64,000 nt of DNA from Pseudodonghicola xiamenensis DSM 18339 (lineage in GTDB: Bacteria > Pseudomonadota > Alphaproteobacteria > Rhodobacterales > Rhodobacteraceae), in assembly GCF_000429365.1 (NCBI RefSeq), contig NZ_AUBS01000007.1, positions 1 to 64,000 on the forward strand, written 5' to 3'. Both the position numbers and the translations under genes were made by a program. Positions 27,723-36,510 of the stretch are shown one piece after another (the stretch's first letter is position 1; every line of letters begins with the position of its first letter). The notes beneath the pieces were generated by a model. The model worked only from the letters and a program-made list of their open reading frames with translations, had not been told where the DNA came from and did not search any database.

Positions 27723-28880
27723 CTAATCTCCCTCGCGGGAATGTCCAGCCAGCCCCAGCACGGTCACGACATTGCGCACGCCATATCCGTTGAAACCGGT
27801 CGACAGGGCGATCGAATAGGCCCCCATCGCGTCGAAGAGGATGTAATCCCCCGGGGCGGTGTCCGATGGCAGGGGTAGCCCGTCGGGCAGCCGGTCGAGA
27901 CTGTCGCAGGTGGGCCCGAAGACCCGACGGGCGACCCGGCGGCCACTGCGCGGCTTGCCATCGGGGCTGATCGCCCGAACCCGCCCCGGCAGTCCGATGT
28001 CGCGCAGATCTACCAGCCCGCCATATATCCCGTCGTTCAGGTAGATGGTGCGTCCGTCGTCGCGCTGCGACTTGACCCGGGTCGCCAGGGTGAAGGCCTC
28101 GGACACCATGGCGCGACCGGGTTCGCAGACCAGTTGCGGGCGCGTGTTGGAGAAGGCTCGCGCCGCGGTGGTTCCGATGGTCTGGAAAATACCGGTCAGG
28201 TCGGGGGCTTCTCCGGCGCGATGGGCCGGAAAGCCGCCGCCCACGTTCAGCCGCCCGATCCGCACCTCGGCCCGGCCGGCGATGCGGGCGGCTTCGGTGA
28301 TATAGGCGGCCCAGGCCTGCGGATCCTCGCATTGGGTGCCGGGATGGAACCCGAGCGCGGGCTTCCAACCCGCCGCGGCCACTTCCTTCAGCAAGGTCAC
28401 GGCCTGATCGGGGGGCGCGCCGAATTTCTCGCCGAAATCATAGGCCGCACCGGCAACAGGCAGGGCAAAGCGCACTGTCACTTCGGCGCTGCGTGGTACC
28501 TTGTCCAGCTTCTTCAACTCGCTTGGATGATCGACGGCCCAGCTTTCGACGCCGATGTCGACGCCGGTGGCGATCTCGGCCGGGCTGCGGACCGGGTTGT
28601 TGTAATGCAGCACCGCCGCCGCATTGATTGCCCGCACAGCCCGCATCTCGGCGGGGGAGGCGACATCGAAGGCGGCCAGCCCGGCGGCATCGAGATTGGC
28701 CAGAACCTCGGCCCGTTCGTTAGCCTTGACCGCATAGCTGACCAGCCCGGGAAAGCCTGTCTGGAACCGTCGCGCGGTGCCCTGCAGGACGGCAGGTGAC
28801 AGAAACAGCACCGGGTGATCGGGCTGCATGCGCTTCAGATAGGTTTCGGGATCCGCCCAAGGGGTGGCCAGGTGCTTCAT
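27723..28880 (-). CDS. odc: Ornithine decarboxylase, fold-type III (eukaryotic-like/alanine-racemase fold)
   Basis: The 385-residue PLP enzyme would make putrescine from ornithine; related enzymes accept lysine or diaminopimelate. The PLP lysine is Lys52 in SYAVKANE, the phosphate-binding GGGFP is at 214-218, CEPGRAMVSEA follows, and the cross-subunit catalytic Cys325 is in FGPTCDSLD. These fit the ODC branch. The ATG at 28880 has GAGG at good spacing; another in-frame ATG five codons upstream (28895) has a poorer site. The gene is divergent from an Lrp-type regulator and separated from the CoxL-like gene by 37 bases. Confidence 0.88.
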   Translation of the reverse strand: MKHLATPWADPETYLKRMQPDHPVLFLSPAVLQGTARRFQTGFPGLVSYAVKANERAEVLANLDAAGLAAFDVASPAEMRAVRAINAAAVLHYNNPVRSPAEIATGVDIGVESWAVDHPSELKKLDKVPRSAEVTVRFALPVAGAAYDFGEKFGAPPDQAVTLLKEVAAAGWKPALGFHPGTQCEDPQAWAAYITEAARIAGRAEVRIGRLNVGGGFPAHRAGEAPDLTGIFQTIGTTAARAFSNTRPQLVCEPGRAMVSEAFTLATRVKSQRDDGRTIYLNDGIYGGLVDLRDIGLPGRVRAISPDGKPRSGRRVARRVFGPTCDSLDRLPDGLPLPSDTAPGDYILFDAMGAYSIALSTGFNGYGVRNVVTVLGLAGHSREGD

Positions 28881-28937
28881 CGGGATGCCTCGCATGTGTT
28901 TTTCCCAGGCTGGCCTTGTCTTCGGCAGAATTCATGC

Positions 28938-28956
28938 GTCATTCTGACAAAATGAC
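28938..28956. promoter_or_regulatory. Inverted repeat between odc and the lrp-type gene, likely operator
   Basis: GTCATT and AATGAC form a perfect six-base inverted repeat spaced by seven bases, in the 101-base gap between the divergent starts. Lrp/AsnC proteins bind such AT-flanked dyads and often control the divergent gene and themselves. Confidence 0.5.
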
Positions 28957-28981
28957 CAATAGTTTTTGGCGGATTGTCGTA

Positions 28982-29422
28982 ATGATTGATCAGATTGACC
29001 AGATGGACCGCAGGTTGCTTGGGCTGTTGCGCGAAAATGCGCGGATGTCGGTGACCGATCTGGCCCGGCAATTGGGGTTGGCGCGCACCACGGTGCAGGC
29101 GCGGATCGACCGGTTGGAGCGTGCCGATGTCATTGCCGGCTATACGTTGCGCGCCTCACCTGTCTGCCGGCCGCCGCTGCGGGCGACGGTGCTGATCTCG
29201 ATCGAGCCGCGCAATGGCCCGGCGGTGCTGGCGCGGTTGCGCAGCCTGCCGGCTGTCGAAACCGTGCATACGACCTCGGGGCGGTTCGATTTCATGGTTC
29301 AGATCGCCGCCGAGACCACTGTGGCGCTGGATCAGACGCTGGATCGAATTGGCGAGGCGAAAGGAGTGAGGAGCCTGGAAAGCCTCATTCACCTGAGCAC
29401 CAAGATCGACCGCGCCCTGTGA
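28982..29422 (+). CDS. Lrp/AsnC-family transcriptional regulator
   Basis: The 146-residue protein has the N-terminal helix-turn-helix (MDRRLLGLLRENARMSVTDLARQLGLARTTVQARIDRLE). The C-terminal RAM effector domain starts about residue 62 (RATVLISIEP) and contains the GRFDFMVQI strand. It is divergent from ornithine decarboxylase with a dyad between them, so it probably responds to ornithine, arginine or a related amino acid and adjusts decarboxylase levels. The start at 28982 gives the usual short lead before the helix-turn-helix; an in-frame ATG 48 bases earlier is possible. Confidence 0.88.
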   Translation: MIDQIDQMDRRLLGLLRENARMSVTDLARQLGLARTTVQARIDRLERADVIAGYTLRASPVCRPPLRATVLISIEPRNGPAVLARLRSLPAVETVHTTSGRFDFMVQIAAETTVALDQTLDRIGEAKGVRSLESLIHLSTKIDRAL

Positions 29423-29457
29423 TCCGGGGCGCAGCTCTTGGGGTGTCGGGCGTGGGC

Positions 29458-29940
29458 TCAGCCGGGCAGGCGCATCACGATGCAGGTCGTTGATCCGGTG
29501 GCGTAAAGCTTGCCATCGGTAACGCCGCGGATTTCCCCATGCGCCACCCCGGTGGATCGGCCGACGTGATCGGCGATGCCGATGCAATCGACTTCGGTGC
29601 CCAGCGGGATCGAGCGCAGGATGTTGATCTTGTATTCCAGCGTCGTGTAGGTGGCGCCGCGCTCCACCATCGTCTGCACCGCGCAGGCCATCGAACTGTC
29701 CAGCAGCGTGCCGTACCAGCCGCCATGCACAGTGCCGAGCGGGTTGGTAAAGGCGAATTTCGGGGTGCCGCGAAACACCACGCGGCCCTTTTCGATCTCG
29801 TGCAGGGTATAGCCCAGTGTTCTCGAGATCGGCGGGGCTGGCAGGCGACCGTCTCGCATGCCTTCCATGAACTCCAGCCCCGACATCTTCGAGAGCTCCT
29901 CGGGGCTGAGCAGATCATCCAGACTTTCGGCAAATGCCAT
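29458..29940 (-). CDS. PaaI-family (hotdog-fold) thioesterase
   Basis: The 160-residue protein has the hotdog acyl-CoA thioesterase fold. The central motif NPLGTVHGGWYGTLLDSSMACAV contains the HGG turn typical of PaaI/YbgC-like enzymes, and the next strand is TTLEYKINILRSIP. The substrate is unknown; the lone position gives no hint. GAGGAGG precedes the ATG at 29940. The longer open frame beyond that start consists of arginine-rich residues overlapping the metF end and is not used. Confidence 0.82.
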   Translation of the reverse strand: MAFAESLDDLLSPEELSKMSGLEFMEGMRDGRLPAPPISRTLGYTLHEIEKGRVVFRGTPKFAFTNPLGTVHGGWYGTLLDSSMACAVQTMVERGATYTTLEYKINILRSIPLGTEVDCIGIADHVGRSTGVAHGEIRGVTDGKLYATGSTTCIVMRLPG

Positions 29941-29998
29941 GCGTGCGTCCTCCTCTTGACGCCGGGACGCTAGCAGCCCGGCGTCAAGGGGCAAGCCG

Positions 29999-30883
29999 TT
30001 ACGCCACGTTCTGCAGGCCGGTTTTCGGCGCGACCCCGAGCGCGTGGCAGACATCGCGAGTCAGTTCGGGGCGGTTCAACGTATAAAAGTGCAGCCGGTC
30101 GACGCCGCCGGCCAGCAGATCGCTGCACAGCTCGGTGCACAGGGCGGTGGCCAGCAGATCCTCGCGCCCGTCGCGAACGGCTTTGTCGAAGGCCTCTTCG
30201 ACCCACTGCGGGATATTGGTGCCGCAGCGGCGGGCGAAGTTGCGCGCGCCCTTCCAGTTCTCGATCGGCAGGATCCCAGGGGTCAGCTTGGCGCCGTCGA
30301 TGCCGGCCTTCTCGCAGGCATCGCGGAAGCGGAAGAAGGTTTCCGCCTCGAAGAAGAACTGGCTCAGCGCCTCGTCCGCGCCGGCGTCAAGCTTGCGCTT
30401 CAGCCAGTCGACATCGGCAGCCGCACTGGCGGCCTCGGGGTGGGTATCCGGATAGCAGCCGACGCGGATGCTGAACTGGCCGGTGGCGGCGAGCGCTTCG
30501 ATCAGTTCCACCGAATTGGCGAACCCGCCGGGATAGGGGGTGAACTTGCCTTCTCCCTTGGGCGGATCGCCACGCAGGGCGACAATCTCGGTCACGCCGG
30601 CTTTGGCGAAATCCTCGGCGATGGTCAGGGTTTCTTCCTTGGTGGCGTTCACGCAGGTCAGATGCGCAGCCACTTTCAGGCCGGAGGACTTGTGCAGGGC
30701 GGCCACGGCCTCGCGGGTGAGATCGCGGGTGGTGCCGCCGGCGCCATAGGTCACCGACACGAACCGCGGGCCCAGGGGCGCCAGCGTTTGCATGGTATCC
30801 CACAGGCGGAACGAAGCCTCCAGCGTTTGCGGCGGGAAGAATTCGAAAGAAACTTCGGGCACTTTCTGAGTGGCGGCGGACAT
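29999..30883 (-). CDS. metF: 5,10-methylenetetrahydrofolate reductase
   Basis: MetF reduces methylenetetrahydrofolate to 5-methyltetrahydrofolate with FAD, feeding methyl groups to methionine synthesis. The 294-residue TIM-barrel protein is of normal bacterial length. It shows VSFEFFPPQT at the start, VSVTYGAGGTTRD, the VALRGDPP loop and the FFFEAETFFRF segment. Translation starts at 30883 after AAGGAACCCC. The divergent metR gene and the dyads between them point to homocysteine-dependent activation. Confidence 0.96.
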   Translation of the reverse strand: MSAATQKVPEVSFEFFPPQTLEASFRLWDTMQTLAPLGPRFVSVTYGAGGTTRDLTREAVAALHKSSGLKVAAHLTCVNATKEETLTIAEDFAKAGVTEIVALRGDPPKGEGKFTPYPGGFANSVELIEALAATGQFSIRVGCYPDTHPEAASAAADVDWLKRKLDAGADEALSQFFFEAETFFRFRDACEKAGIDGAKLTPGILPIENWKGARNFARRCGTNIPQWVEEAFDKAVRDGREDLLATALCTELCSDLLAGGVDRLHFYTLNRPELTRDVCHALGVAPKTGLQNVA

Positions 30884-30931
30884 CTGTGGGGTTCCTTTTG
30901 TCTTTTCGATCTTGTCGCATGTTCGGCATTG

Positions 30932-30966
30932 TGAGACAAACTCATAATTCTCAACAACAATATGAG
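30932..30966. promoter_or_regulatory. MetR-type binding sites between metF and metR
   Basis: TGAG-N5-CTCA (30932-30944) matches the layout of the MetR site TGAA-N5-TTCA with one change per arm. It overlaps a wider dyad, CTCATA-N14-TATGAG (30941-30966). Both lie in the 90-base gap between the divergent starts, the expected place for a LysR-type activator. Confidence 0.55.
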
Positions 30967-30973
30967 CTGAACT

Positions 30974-31885
30974 GTGGGTTTGCATCTGGAGTTCCGTCAT
31001 CTGCGGACGATCAAGGCCATCCATGAATATGGCGGTTTGGCGCGGGCCGCCGACCAACTCAACATTACGCAAAGTGCTTTAAGCCATCAAATCAAAGGCT
31101 TGGAGGATCAGGCCGGGGTCGAGCTCTTTGTGCGCCGCTCCAGGCCGATGCGATTGTCGGCGGCGGGGCTGCGGCTTTTGCGCCTGGCCGAGCAGGTCCT
31201 GCCTCAGGTCGAGGCGATGGAGGCCGAGTTCTCGGCGCTGAAGACCGGGAGGGCCGGGCGGCTGCATATCGCCATCGAATGCCACGCCTGTTTCGAGTGG
31301 CTGTTCCCGGTGCTGGAGGCGTTCCGGAAAAGTTGGCCCGAGGTTGATGTCGACATCCGCCCAGGGTTGGCCTTCGACGCCCTGCCGGCGCTGATCAAGG
31401 AAGAGGTCGATCTTGTCGTTTCCTCGGATCCGGAAGAGTTGCCCGGGGTCGAGTTCATAGAACTGTTCGACTATGCAGCGGTCTTTGTCGCGGCCTCCAG
31501 TCACCCGCTGGCCGAGAAAGCGTTTATCGAACCGGAGGATTTTCGCGATCAGACGCTGATCACCTATCCGGTGGAGCGGTCGCGCCTGGATATCTTCAGC
31601 CAGCTTCTGATCCCTGCCAAGGTTGAGCCCGCCGCAGTGCGGCAAGTCGAATTGACGGCGATGATCCTGTTGCTGGTGGCGTCGAACCGCGGTGTGTCGG
31701 TCCTGCCCGACTGGGTGGTGCGCGAGGTGAAGTACAGCAGCGATTACGTAACCCGTCCGCTGACCAGAGAGGGTGTGACCCGCAGTCTTTATGCCGCCGT
31801 GCGCAGCGACGACCGTGACAAGCCCTTCATGCGCGAGCTGATCGCCCTGGCCCGAACCGAAGCGCACCGGCTGCAGGGGCTTTAG
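30974..31885 (+). CDS. metR: LysR-family regulator, MetR
   Basis: The 303-residue regulator has the N-terminal winged helix-turn-helix (HLRTIKAIHEYGGLARAADQLNITQSALSHQIKGLEDQAG). The C-terminal effector domain resembles MetR, with AIECHACFEWLFPVLEAF and the LLVASNRGVSVLPDW segment. MetR senses homocysteine and activates methionine genes, and its place divergent from metF agrees. Start: GTG at 30974, or TTG at 30980, which would give the family-like MHLEFRHLRTI; the ribosome-binding signals do not decide between them. Confidence 0.9.
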   Translation: MGLHLEFRHLRTIKAIHEYGGLARAADQLNITQSALSHQIKGLEDQAGVELFVRRSRPMRLSAAGLRLLRLAEQVLPQVEAMEAEFSALKTGRAGRLHIAIECHACFEWLFPVLEAFRKSWPEVDVDIRPGLAFDALPALIKEEVDLVVSSDPEELPGVEFIELFDYAAVFVAASSHPLAEKAFIEPEDFRDQTLITYPVERSRLDIFSQLLIPAKVEPAAVRQVELTAMILLLVASNRGVSVLPDWVVREVKYSSDYVTRPLTREGVTRSLYAAVRSDDRDKPFMRELIALARTEAHRLQGL

Positions 31886-32020
31886 CGCCGACGCTGGGCT
31901 GGTTAAAGCCGGTGCGGTCACCGGTCGCGTTCACATTTCGCATTTAACACGATAAAATGGATCGTCGATATAGTTTATATCTGTATGGATAGATGAGGGT
32001 GTGACGCGAAAGGATACCCG

Positions 32021-33796
32021 ATGACGCTTGAACAGATTTTGGTCCTGCTGCTGGTGGGGGCCGTCTTTCTGAGCTTTTTTCGGGAAATCTATCCGCCCGA
32101 GGTAACGGCGCTGGGCGCCTCGGCGGTGCTGCTGGCGACCGGTATCATCGAAACCAAGAGCTTTCTTCAGGTCTTCAGCTCCAGCGCGCCGATCACCATC
32201 GCGATGATGTTCATCATCTCTGCCGCGCTGGAGCGGACCGGGGTGTTGGCGGTCTTGGGCGATCTGTTGCGCCGCCAGGCGCGCGGGTCCTACCTCAGGG
32301 CGATCCTGATCATGATGGTCGGCACGGTGGTGGCCTCGGCGTTGATGAACAACACGCCGGTGGTCGTGCTGTTGACGCCGGTGATGATCTCGGTCGCCTC
32401 CAGTGTCGGGGTGGCCCCCTCGCGGCTTCTGATCCCCTTGTCCTTCTCGGCGATCTTCGGTGGCACACTGACGCTGGTCGGCACCTCGACCAACATTCTG
32501 ATGAGCGGGGTCGCCCGTGACGCCAGCCAGCCGCCGATCGGTATGTTCGAAATGACCGGTGCGGGGGCGATCTTTGCCACGGTCGGGATGATCTACATGC
32601 TGTTCGCTGGGCGATATCTGCTGCCTGATCGCGCCTCGCTCGCCTCGTTGCTGGGTCAGGGGGGACGGCGGCGCTTTGTGGCGCGGCTGCTGATCCCGGC
32701 CGATTCCAGATATATCGGCAAGCGGCTGGAGGAACTGCCGTTCAATACGGCGGAAACCCGGGTTCTGGATGTGATCCGGGGCGAGCGGTCGCTGCGGCGG
32801 GAGTTGTCCGGTCTGGTGCTGGAAGCTGGCGACAGGCTGGTGTTGAAAACCGGCACCGGCGAAATCCTTGGGCTGAAGGAAAACGGCCAGGTCGAATTCC
32901 GCGATATCTCCGATCAGGGGGTGGAGCCGGTCACGGCCGATGCCATGGTGACGATGGAGGCCAGCGTCGGCCCCAATTCCCACCTGCGCGGTCGCGCGCT
33001 GGGTGAACTGAAGCTGAGGCGGAAATACGGGATCTATGTGGTGGCCGTGCATCGCAACGATACCCGACTGTCAGAAAGCATTGACGATGTGCGCCTGCAA
33101 TTCGCCGATACGTTGCTGCTGGAGGGCCCGCCCGAGGGGTTGGCGCGGCTGGTCGAGGATGGCGGTATCGTCAACCTTTCGGCCCTGAACGAACGACCGG
33201 TGCGCCGGGCCAAGGCGCCGATCGCCATTCTGACGATCCTTGGGGTGATGTTGCTCGCGGCCTTCGGGGTGATGCCCATCGCGGGGCTGGCGATCATCGG
33301 TGCCGTGGTCGTCATGGTGACCCGCTGCATCGACCCCGAGGATGCCTTCGACGCCATCGACTGGCGCATCCTGTTCCTGATCTTCGGCATGCTGGGCCTG
33401 TCCCAGGGGATGGAGCAGACCGGCGCCGCCCGGCTGATCGTCGAACAGGTGGTCAGGCTGGTCGAAGGCGTCGGGCCGGTGGCGATCCTGGCGGCGGTCT
33501 ATGTGCTGACCTCGGCGCTGACCGAGATGGTCAGCAACAACGCCGTGGCAGTGTTGATCGGGCCTATCGTGATCGCGCTGGCACATCAGTTGGGGTTGGA
33601 CCCGCGGCCCTTCATCATGGCGGTGATGTTCGCGGCTTCGGCCAGTTTCGCCACGCCGATCGGCTATCAGACCAACACCTTCGTCTATGGTGCCGGCGGC
33701 TATAAGTTCCGCGATTTTCTGGTGGTCGGTCTGCCGCTGAACCTGATCTTTGCAGTGGTGGCGGTGGTGATCCTTCCGCTGTTCTTCCCGTTTTGA
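32021..33796 (+). CDS. SLC13-type anion permease with two TrkA-C (RCK-C) domains
   Basis: The 591-residue integral membrane protein is of the divalent anion/sodium symporter (DASS-like) group. Several hydrophobic helices lie on each side of a soluble middle section at about residues 205-395. That section contains two RCK-C modules, recognisable from SRYIGKRLEELPFN and SHLRGRALGELKLRRKYGIYVVAVHR. The hairpin motifs ALMNNTPVVVLLTPVM and, in the second half, EMVSNNAVAVLIGPI are the paired SNT-like substrate sites. Sulfate, tellurite-like oxyanions or dicarboxylates are all possible. It lies after metR, without evidence of shared control. Confidence 0.85.
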   Translation: MTLEQILVLLLVGAVFLSFFREIYPPEVTALGASAVLLATGIIETKSFLQVFSSSAPITIAMMFIISAALERTGVLAVLGDLLRRQARGSYLRAILIMMVGTVVASALMNNTPVVVLLTPVMISVASSVGVAPSRLLIPLSFSAIFGGTLTLVGTSTNILMSGVARDASQPPIGMFEMTGAGAIFATVGMIYMLFAGRYLLPDRASLASLLGQGGRRRFVARLLIPADSRYIGKRLEELPFNTAETRVLDVIRGERSLRRELSGLVLEAGDRLVLKTGTGEILGLKENGQVEFRDISDQGVEPVTADAMVTMEASVGPNSHLRGRALGELKLRRKYGIYVVAVHRNDTRLSESIDDVRLQFADTLLLEGPPEGLARLVEDGGIVNLSALNERPVRRAKAPIAILTILGVMLLAAFGVMPIAGLAIIGAVVVMVTRCIDPEDAFDAIDWRILFLIFGMLGLSQGMEQTGAARLIVEQVVRLVEGVGPVAILAAVYVLTSALTEMVSNNAVAVLIGPIVIALAHQLGLDPRPFIMAVMFAASASFATPIGYQTNTFVYGAGGYKFRDFLVVGLPLNLIFAVVAVVILPLFFPF

Positions 33797-33833
33797 TCTG
33801 GTGCCCCGGTCGAAAGGGGTCGGCGCCGGGGGC

Positions 33834-34310
33834 TCAGACCTCCGGCGTCTCAGGGGGCAGGTTTTGCAGGGCGAAACGTTCCAGCGGCTCGGCGTTCTTT
33901 TGCAGATCGGCGAGCGTCAGGGATTCGATCATCACCAGATAGCTCCAATAGAACCCGCCGAAGACGGCACGGACGCGACAATTCTCTTCGTCGGCGCAAT
34001 CCTCGCAGCGCTGATAGGCCTTGCGCGACAGGCAGGGCAGCGGCGCCAGCGGGCCGTCGATCAGCCGCAGCACCTCGGCCAGGGAGACGCTGCGCGCTTC
34101 CTTGATCAGCTCGTAACCGCCATTGCGACCGCGCCGGCTGCCGATCAGCCCGGCGCGCTTGAGGTCAAGCAGGATATGCTCCAGAAACCGCTTCGGTGCC
34201 CCGGATCGCAGGGCGATGGTCTCGATCCTCAGGGCTTCGCCGTCCTGGGCCTTCTCGTCGGCCAGCACCATCAGGGCCTTCAGCGCGTATTTGGTCTTCT
34301 GCGTGATCAT
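33834..34310 (-). CDS. Rrf2-family regulator with a four-cysteine cluster
   Basis: The 158-residue protein has the Rrf2 winged helix (KTKYALKALMVLADE, then RSGAPKRFLEHILLDLKRAGLIGSRRG). Cysteines 93, 102, 105 and 111 fall in the loop where IscR and NsrR hold a [2Fe-2S] or [4Fe-4S] cluster, although the spacing (C-x8-C-x2-C-x5-C) differs from the IscR pattern. It probably senses iron-sulfur status, NO or cysteine-related signals. A short dyad, TGTC-C-GACA, lies at 34330-34338, 20 bases before its start, a fitting place for self-regulation. It is convergent with the SLC13 gene. Confidence 0.85.
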   Translation of the reverse strand: MITQKTKYALKALMVLADEKAQDGEALRIETIALRSGAPKRFLEHILLDLKRAGLIGSRRGRNGGYELIKEARSVSLAEVLRLIDGPLAPLPCLSRKAYQRCEDCADEENCRVRAVFGGFYWSYLVMIESLTLADLQKNAEPLERFALQNLPPETPEV

Positions 34311-34410
34311 CCGTATTCGCCTGCCTACTTGTCCGACAGACTTTAGCAGGATTTCGGGCGATGGCGAGCCGCAGAAAGGGGCGGACGACCTGCGCCCGCC
34401 CTTGTGGCGA

Positions 34411-35451
34411 TCAAATCACCTTGACGATCTGCTTGCCGTGGTTGCCACCCTTCAGCATCGACATGAAGGTCGCGGGCGCGTTTTCCAGCCCTTCGGCGAC
34501 ATCCTCGACATATTTGATCTCGCCGCTGGCGACCTTCGGCGCGATCTCGTTGAGGAAGGTGGGGAAGCGGTTCCAGTGGTTCGAGATGATGAAGCCGTTC
34601 ACCGAGAGGAACTTCACCAGGATATTGCGCCAGAGCGCCGGGGCGCTCAGCCCCTCGGCCGCAGCCCCGGCGCCGAGCCCGCCGGCATCGTACCAGGCGA
34701 TCATGCCGCAGATCGGAATGCGGCCGAAGTTGTTCATCAGCGGGATCACCGCCTCAAGCACCTTGCCGCCGACGTTTTCGAAATAGATGTCGATGCCGTC
34801 CGGGCAGGCATCGGACAGGGCGGCGCGCAGATCCTTCGCAGTGGCATAGGCGCGGTGGTCGAGGCAGTCGTCGAAGCCGAAGGTCTCGGTCGCCATTCTG
34901 CACTTGTCGGCACCGCCGGCGATGCCCACGGTCCTGAGCCCCATCAGCCGGGCCACCTGGCCCACCATCGAGCCCACCGGCCCGGTGGCTGCCGCCACCA
35001 CCAGGGTTTCGCCGGCCTTGGGACGGCCGTATTCCATCAGCCCCTGCCAGCCGGTGAAGCCCGGCATTCCCAGCACGCCCAGCGATGTGGTGATCGGCGC
35101 CTGATCCGGGTCGATCTTGCGCAGCATCTTGGCCGGCAGGCAGCCATGGGTGGCCCAGCCGAACATGCCGAAGGCGAAATCGCCGGGCTTGAAGGCAGGC
35201 GAGTTCGAGGCGATCACCTCGCCTACCGCGCCGGCCTCCATGGTGCCGCCGATCGGCACCGGGGCGGCATAGGACTTGGCATCGTCCATCCGGCCCCGCA
35301 TGTAGGGGTCGAGCGACATGTAATGAACCCGTACCAGCACCTCGCCCTCGGCCGGTTCCGGCATCGGGACGGGTTCATAGCGGAAGTTTTCTGTGGTGGG
35401 GGCGCCGCTGGGGCGGCTGGCCAGCGCCACACGGTACATCTGGTCTGTCAT
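34411..35451 (-). CDS. NADP-dependent medium-chain reductase (curcumin/prostaglandin reductase type)
   Basis: The 346-residue zinc-free member of the medium-chain dehydrogenase/reductase group reduces alkenal or enone double bonds with NADPH. The N-terminal GroES-like domain shows SLDPYMRGRM, a hallmark of the leukotriene B4 dehydrogenase/CurA branch. The Rossmann segment is VVAAATGPVGSMVGQVARLMG, and later NHWNRFPTFLNE. GAGGAGAC precedes the ATG at 35451. The biological substrate is unknown; detoxification of reactive carbonyls is typical. Confidence 0.87.
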   Translation of the reverse strand: MTDQMYRVALASRPSGAPTTENFRYEPVPMPEPAEGEVLVRVHYMSLDPYMRGRMDDAKSYAAPVPIGGTMEAGAVGEVIASNSPAFKPGDFAFGMFGWATHGCLPAKMLRKIDPDQAPITTSLGVLGMPGFTGWQGLMEYGRPKAGETLVVAAATGPVGSMVGQVARLMGLRTVGIAGGADKCRMATETFGFDDCLDHRAYATAKDLRAALSDACPDGIDIYFENVGGKVLEAVIPLMNNFGRIPICGMIAWYDAGGLGAGAAAEGLSAPALWRNILVKFLSVNGFIISNHWNRFPTFLNEIAPKVASGEIKYVEDVAEGLENAPATFMSMLKGGNHGKQIVKVI

Positions 35452-35697
35452 TGCTGCGTCTCCTCTTCGCGCGAATGTGGCGGCACGGTGCCGGGCATGT
35501 CCGGGCTTGGCAAGCAGAGCCGGGGCCGGACCGGGGCAGCTGGGGGGCTGACGTTGCGGAAGAGGGGCCAGCCGATGCGCTTGCTCCGCTGTGTTTTGCG
35601 GTTGGCAAGCCGCTTTCACGCGCGTATACGCGCGATCTGATCCCCAGATGCCGCGCGCGAGGCAATGCGCGACCCGACCGATACAGGAGCCGGAACC

Positions 35698-36483
35698 ATG
35701 ATTGGCAGCGCCAACCTCAACATCATGATCAAAGCCGCACGCAAGGCGGGGCGGTCGCTGGTCAAGGACTTCCGCGAGGTGGAGAACCTCCAGGTCTCGA
35801 TGAAGGGGGCGGGCGACTTCGTGTCCAAGGCCGATATCGCTGCTGAGGCGATCCTCAAGCAGGAACTTCTGGGCGCGCGCCCGACCTACGGCTGGCTGGC
35901 CGAGGAGGAGGGCGAAATCCCGGGTGAGGATCCGACCCGGCGCTGGATCGTCGATCCGCTGGACGGTACCACCAACTTCCTGCACGGGTTGCCGCATTGG
36001 GCGGTTTCGATCGCGCTGGAACACAAGGGCAAGATCGTGGCGGGGGTCATCTATGATGCCGCCAAGGACGAGATGTTCTTTGCCGAGAAGGGCGCCGGTG
36101 CCTGGATGAACGAAAGCCGTCTGCGGGTTTCCGGGCGGAACCGGATGATCGAGTCGATCTTTGCCACCGGTCTGCCCTTCGGCGGCCGGTCCGATCTGCC
36201 GGCGACGCTGCAGGATTTGGCGCGCCTGTTGCCGACCTGTGCCGGCGTGCGCCGCTGGGGCGCCGCTGCGCTGGATATGGCCTATGTTGCCGCCGGTCGT
36301 TACGATGGTTTCTGGGAACGCCGTCTGAATGCCTGGGACATGGCTGCCGGTGTCATCTTGGTGCGCGAGGCTGGCGGGCTGGTGCAGCCGATCGACCCGG
36401 ATGGCGATATCCTGGAAGATCGCGAGGTGATCTGCGCCAACGAGCCGATCTTCAACGCGTTCTCGAAAGTGATCCGGGGCTGA
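35698..36483 (+). CDS. Inositol monophosphatase family phosphatase
   Basis: The 261-residue enzyme has the magnesium-dependent, lithium-sensitive phosphatase fold. Metal-binding motifs are complete: the GWLAEEEGE glutamates, IVDPLDGTTNF, and the C-terminal AWDMAAGVILVREAGG. It resembles SuhB, which acts on myo-inositol phosphate and in E. coli also joins the rRNA antitermination complex; that second role is not assumed here. ACAGGAG precedes the ATG at 35698, and the few extra residues from an earlier in-frame start are unlike the family. Confidence 0.9.
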   Translation: MIGSANLNIMIKAARKAGRSLVKDFREVENLQVSMKGAGDFVSKADIAAEAILKQELLGARPTYGWLAEEEGEIPGEDPTRRWIVDPLDGTTNFLHGLPHWAVSIALEHKGKIVAGVIYDAAKDEMFFAEKGAGAWMNESRLRVSGRNRMIESIFATGLPFGGRSDLPATLQDLARLLPTCAGVRRWGAAALDMAYVAAGRYDGFWERRLNAWDMAAGVILVREAGGLVQPIDPDGDILEDREVICANEPIFNAFSKVIRG

Positions 36484-36510
36484 GCCTTACCTGCGTGGCG
36501 GTGGCGGGGA

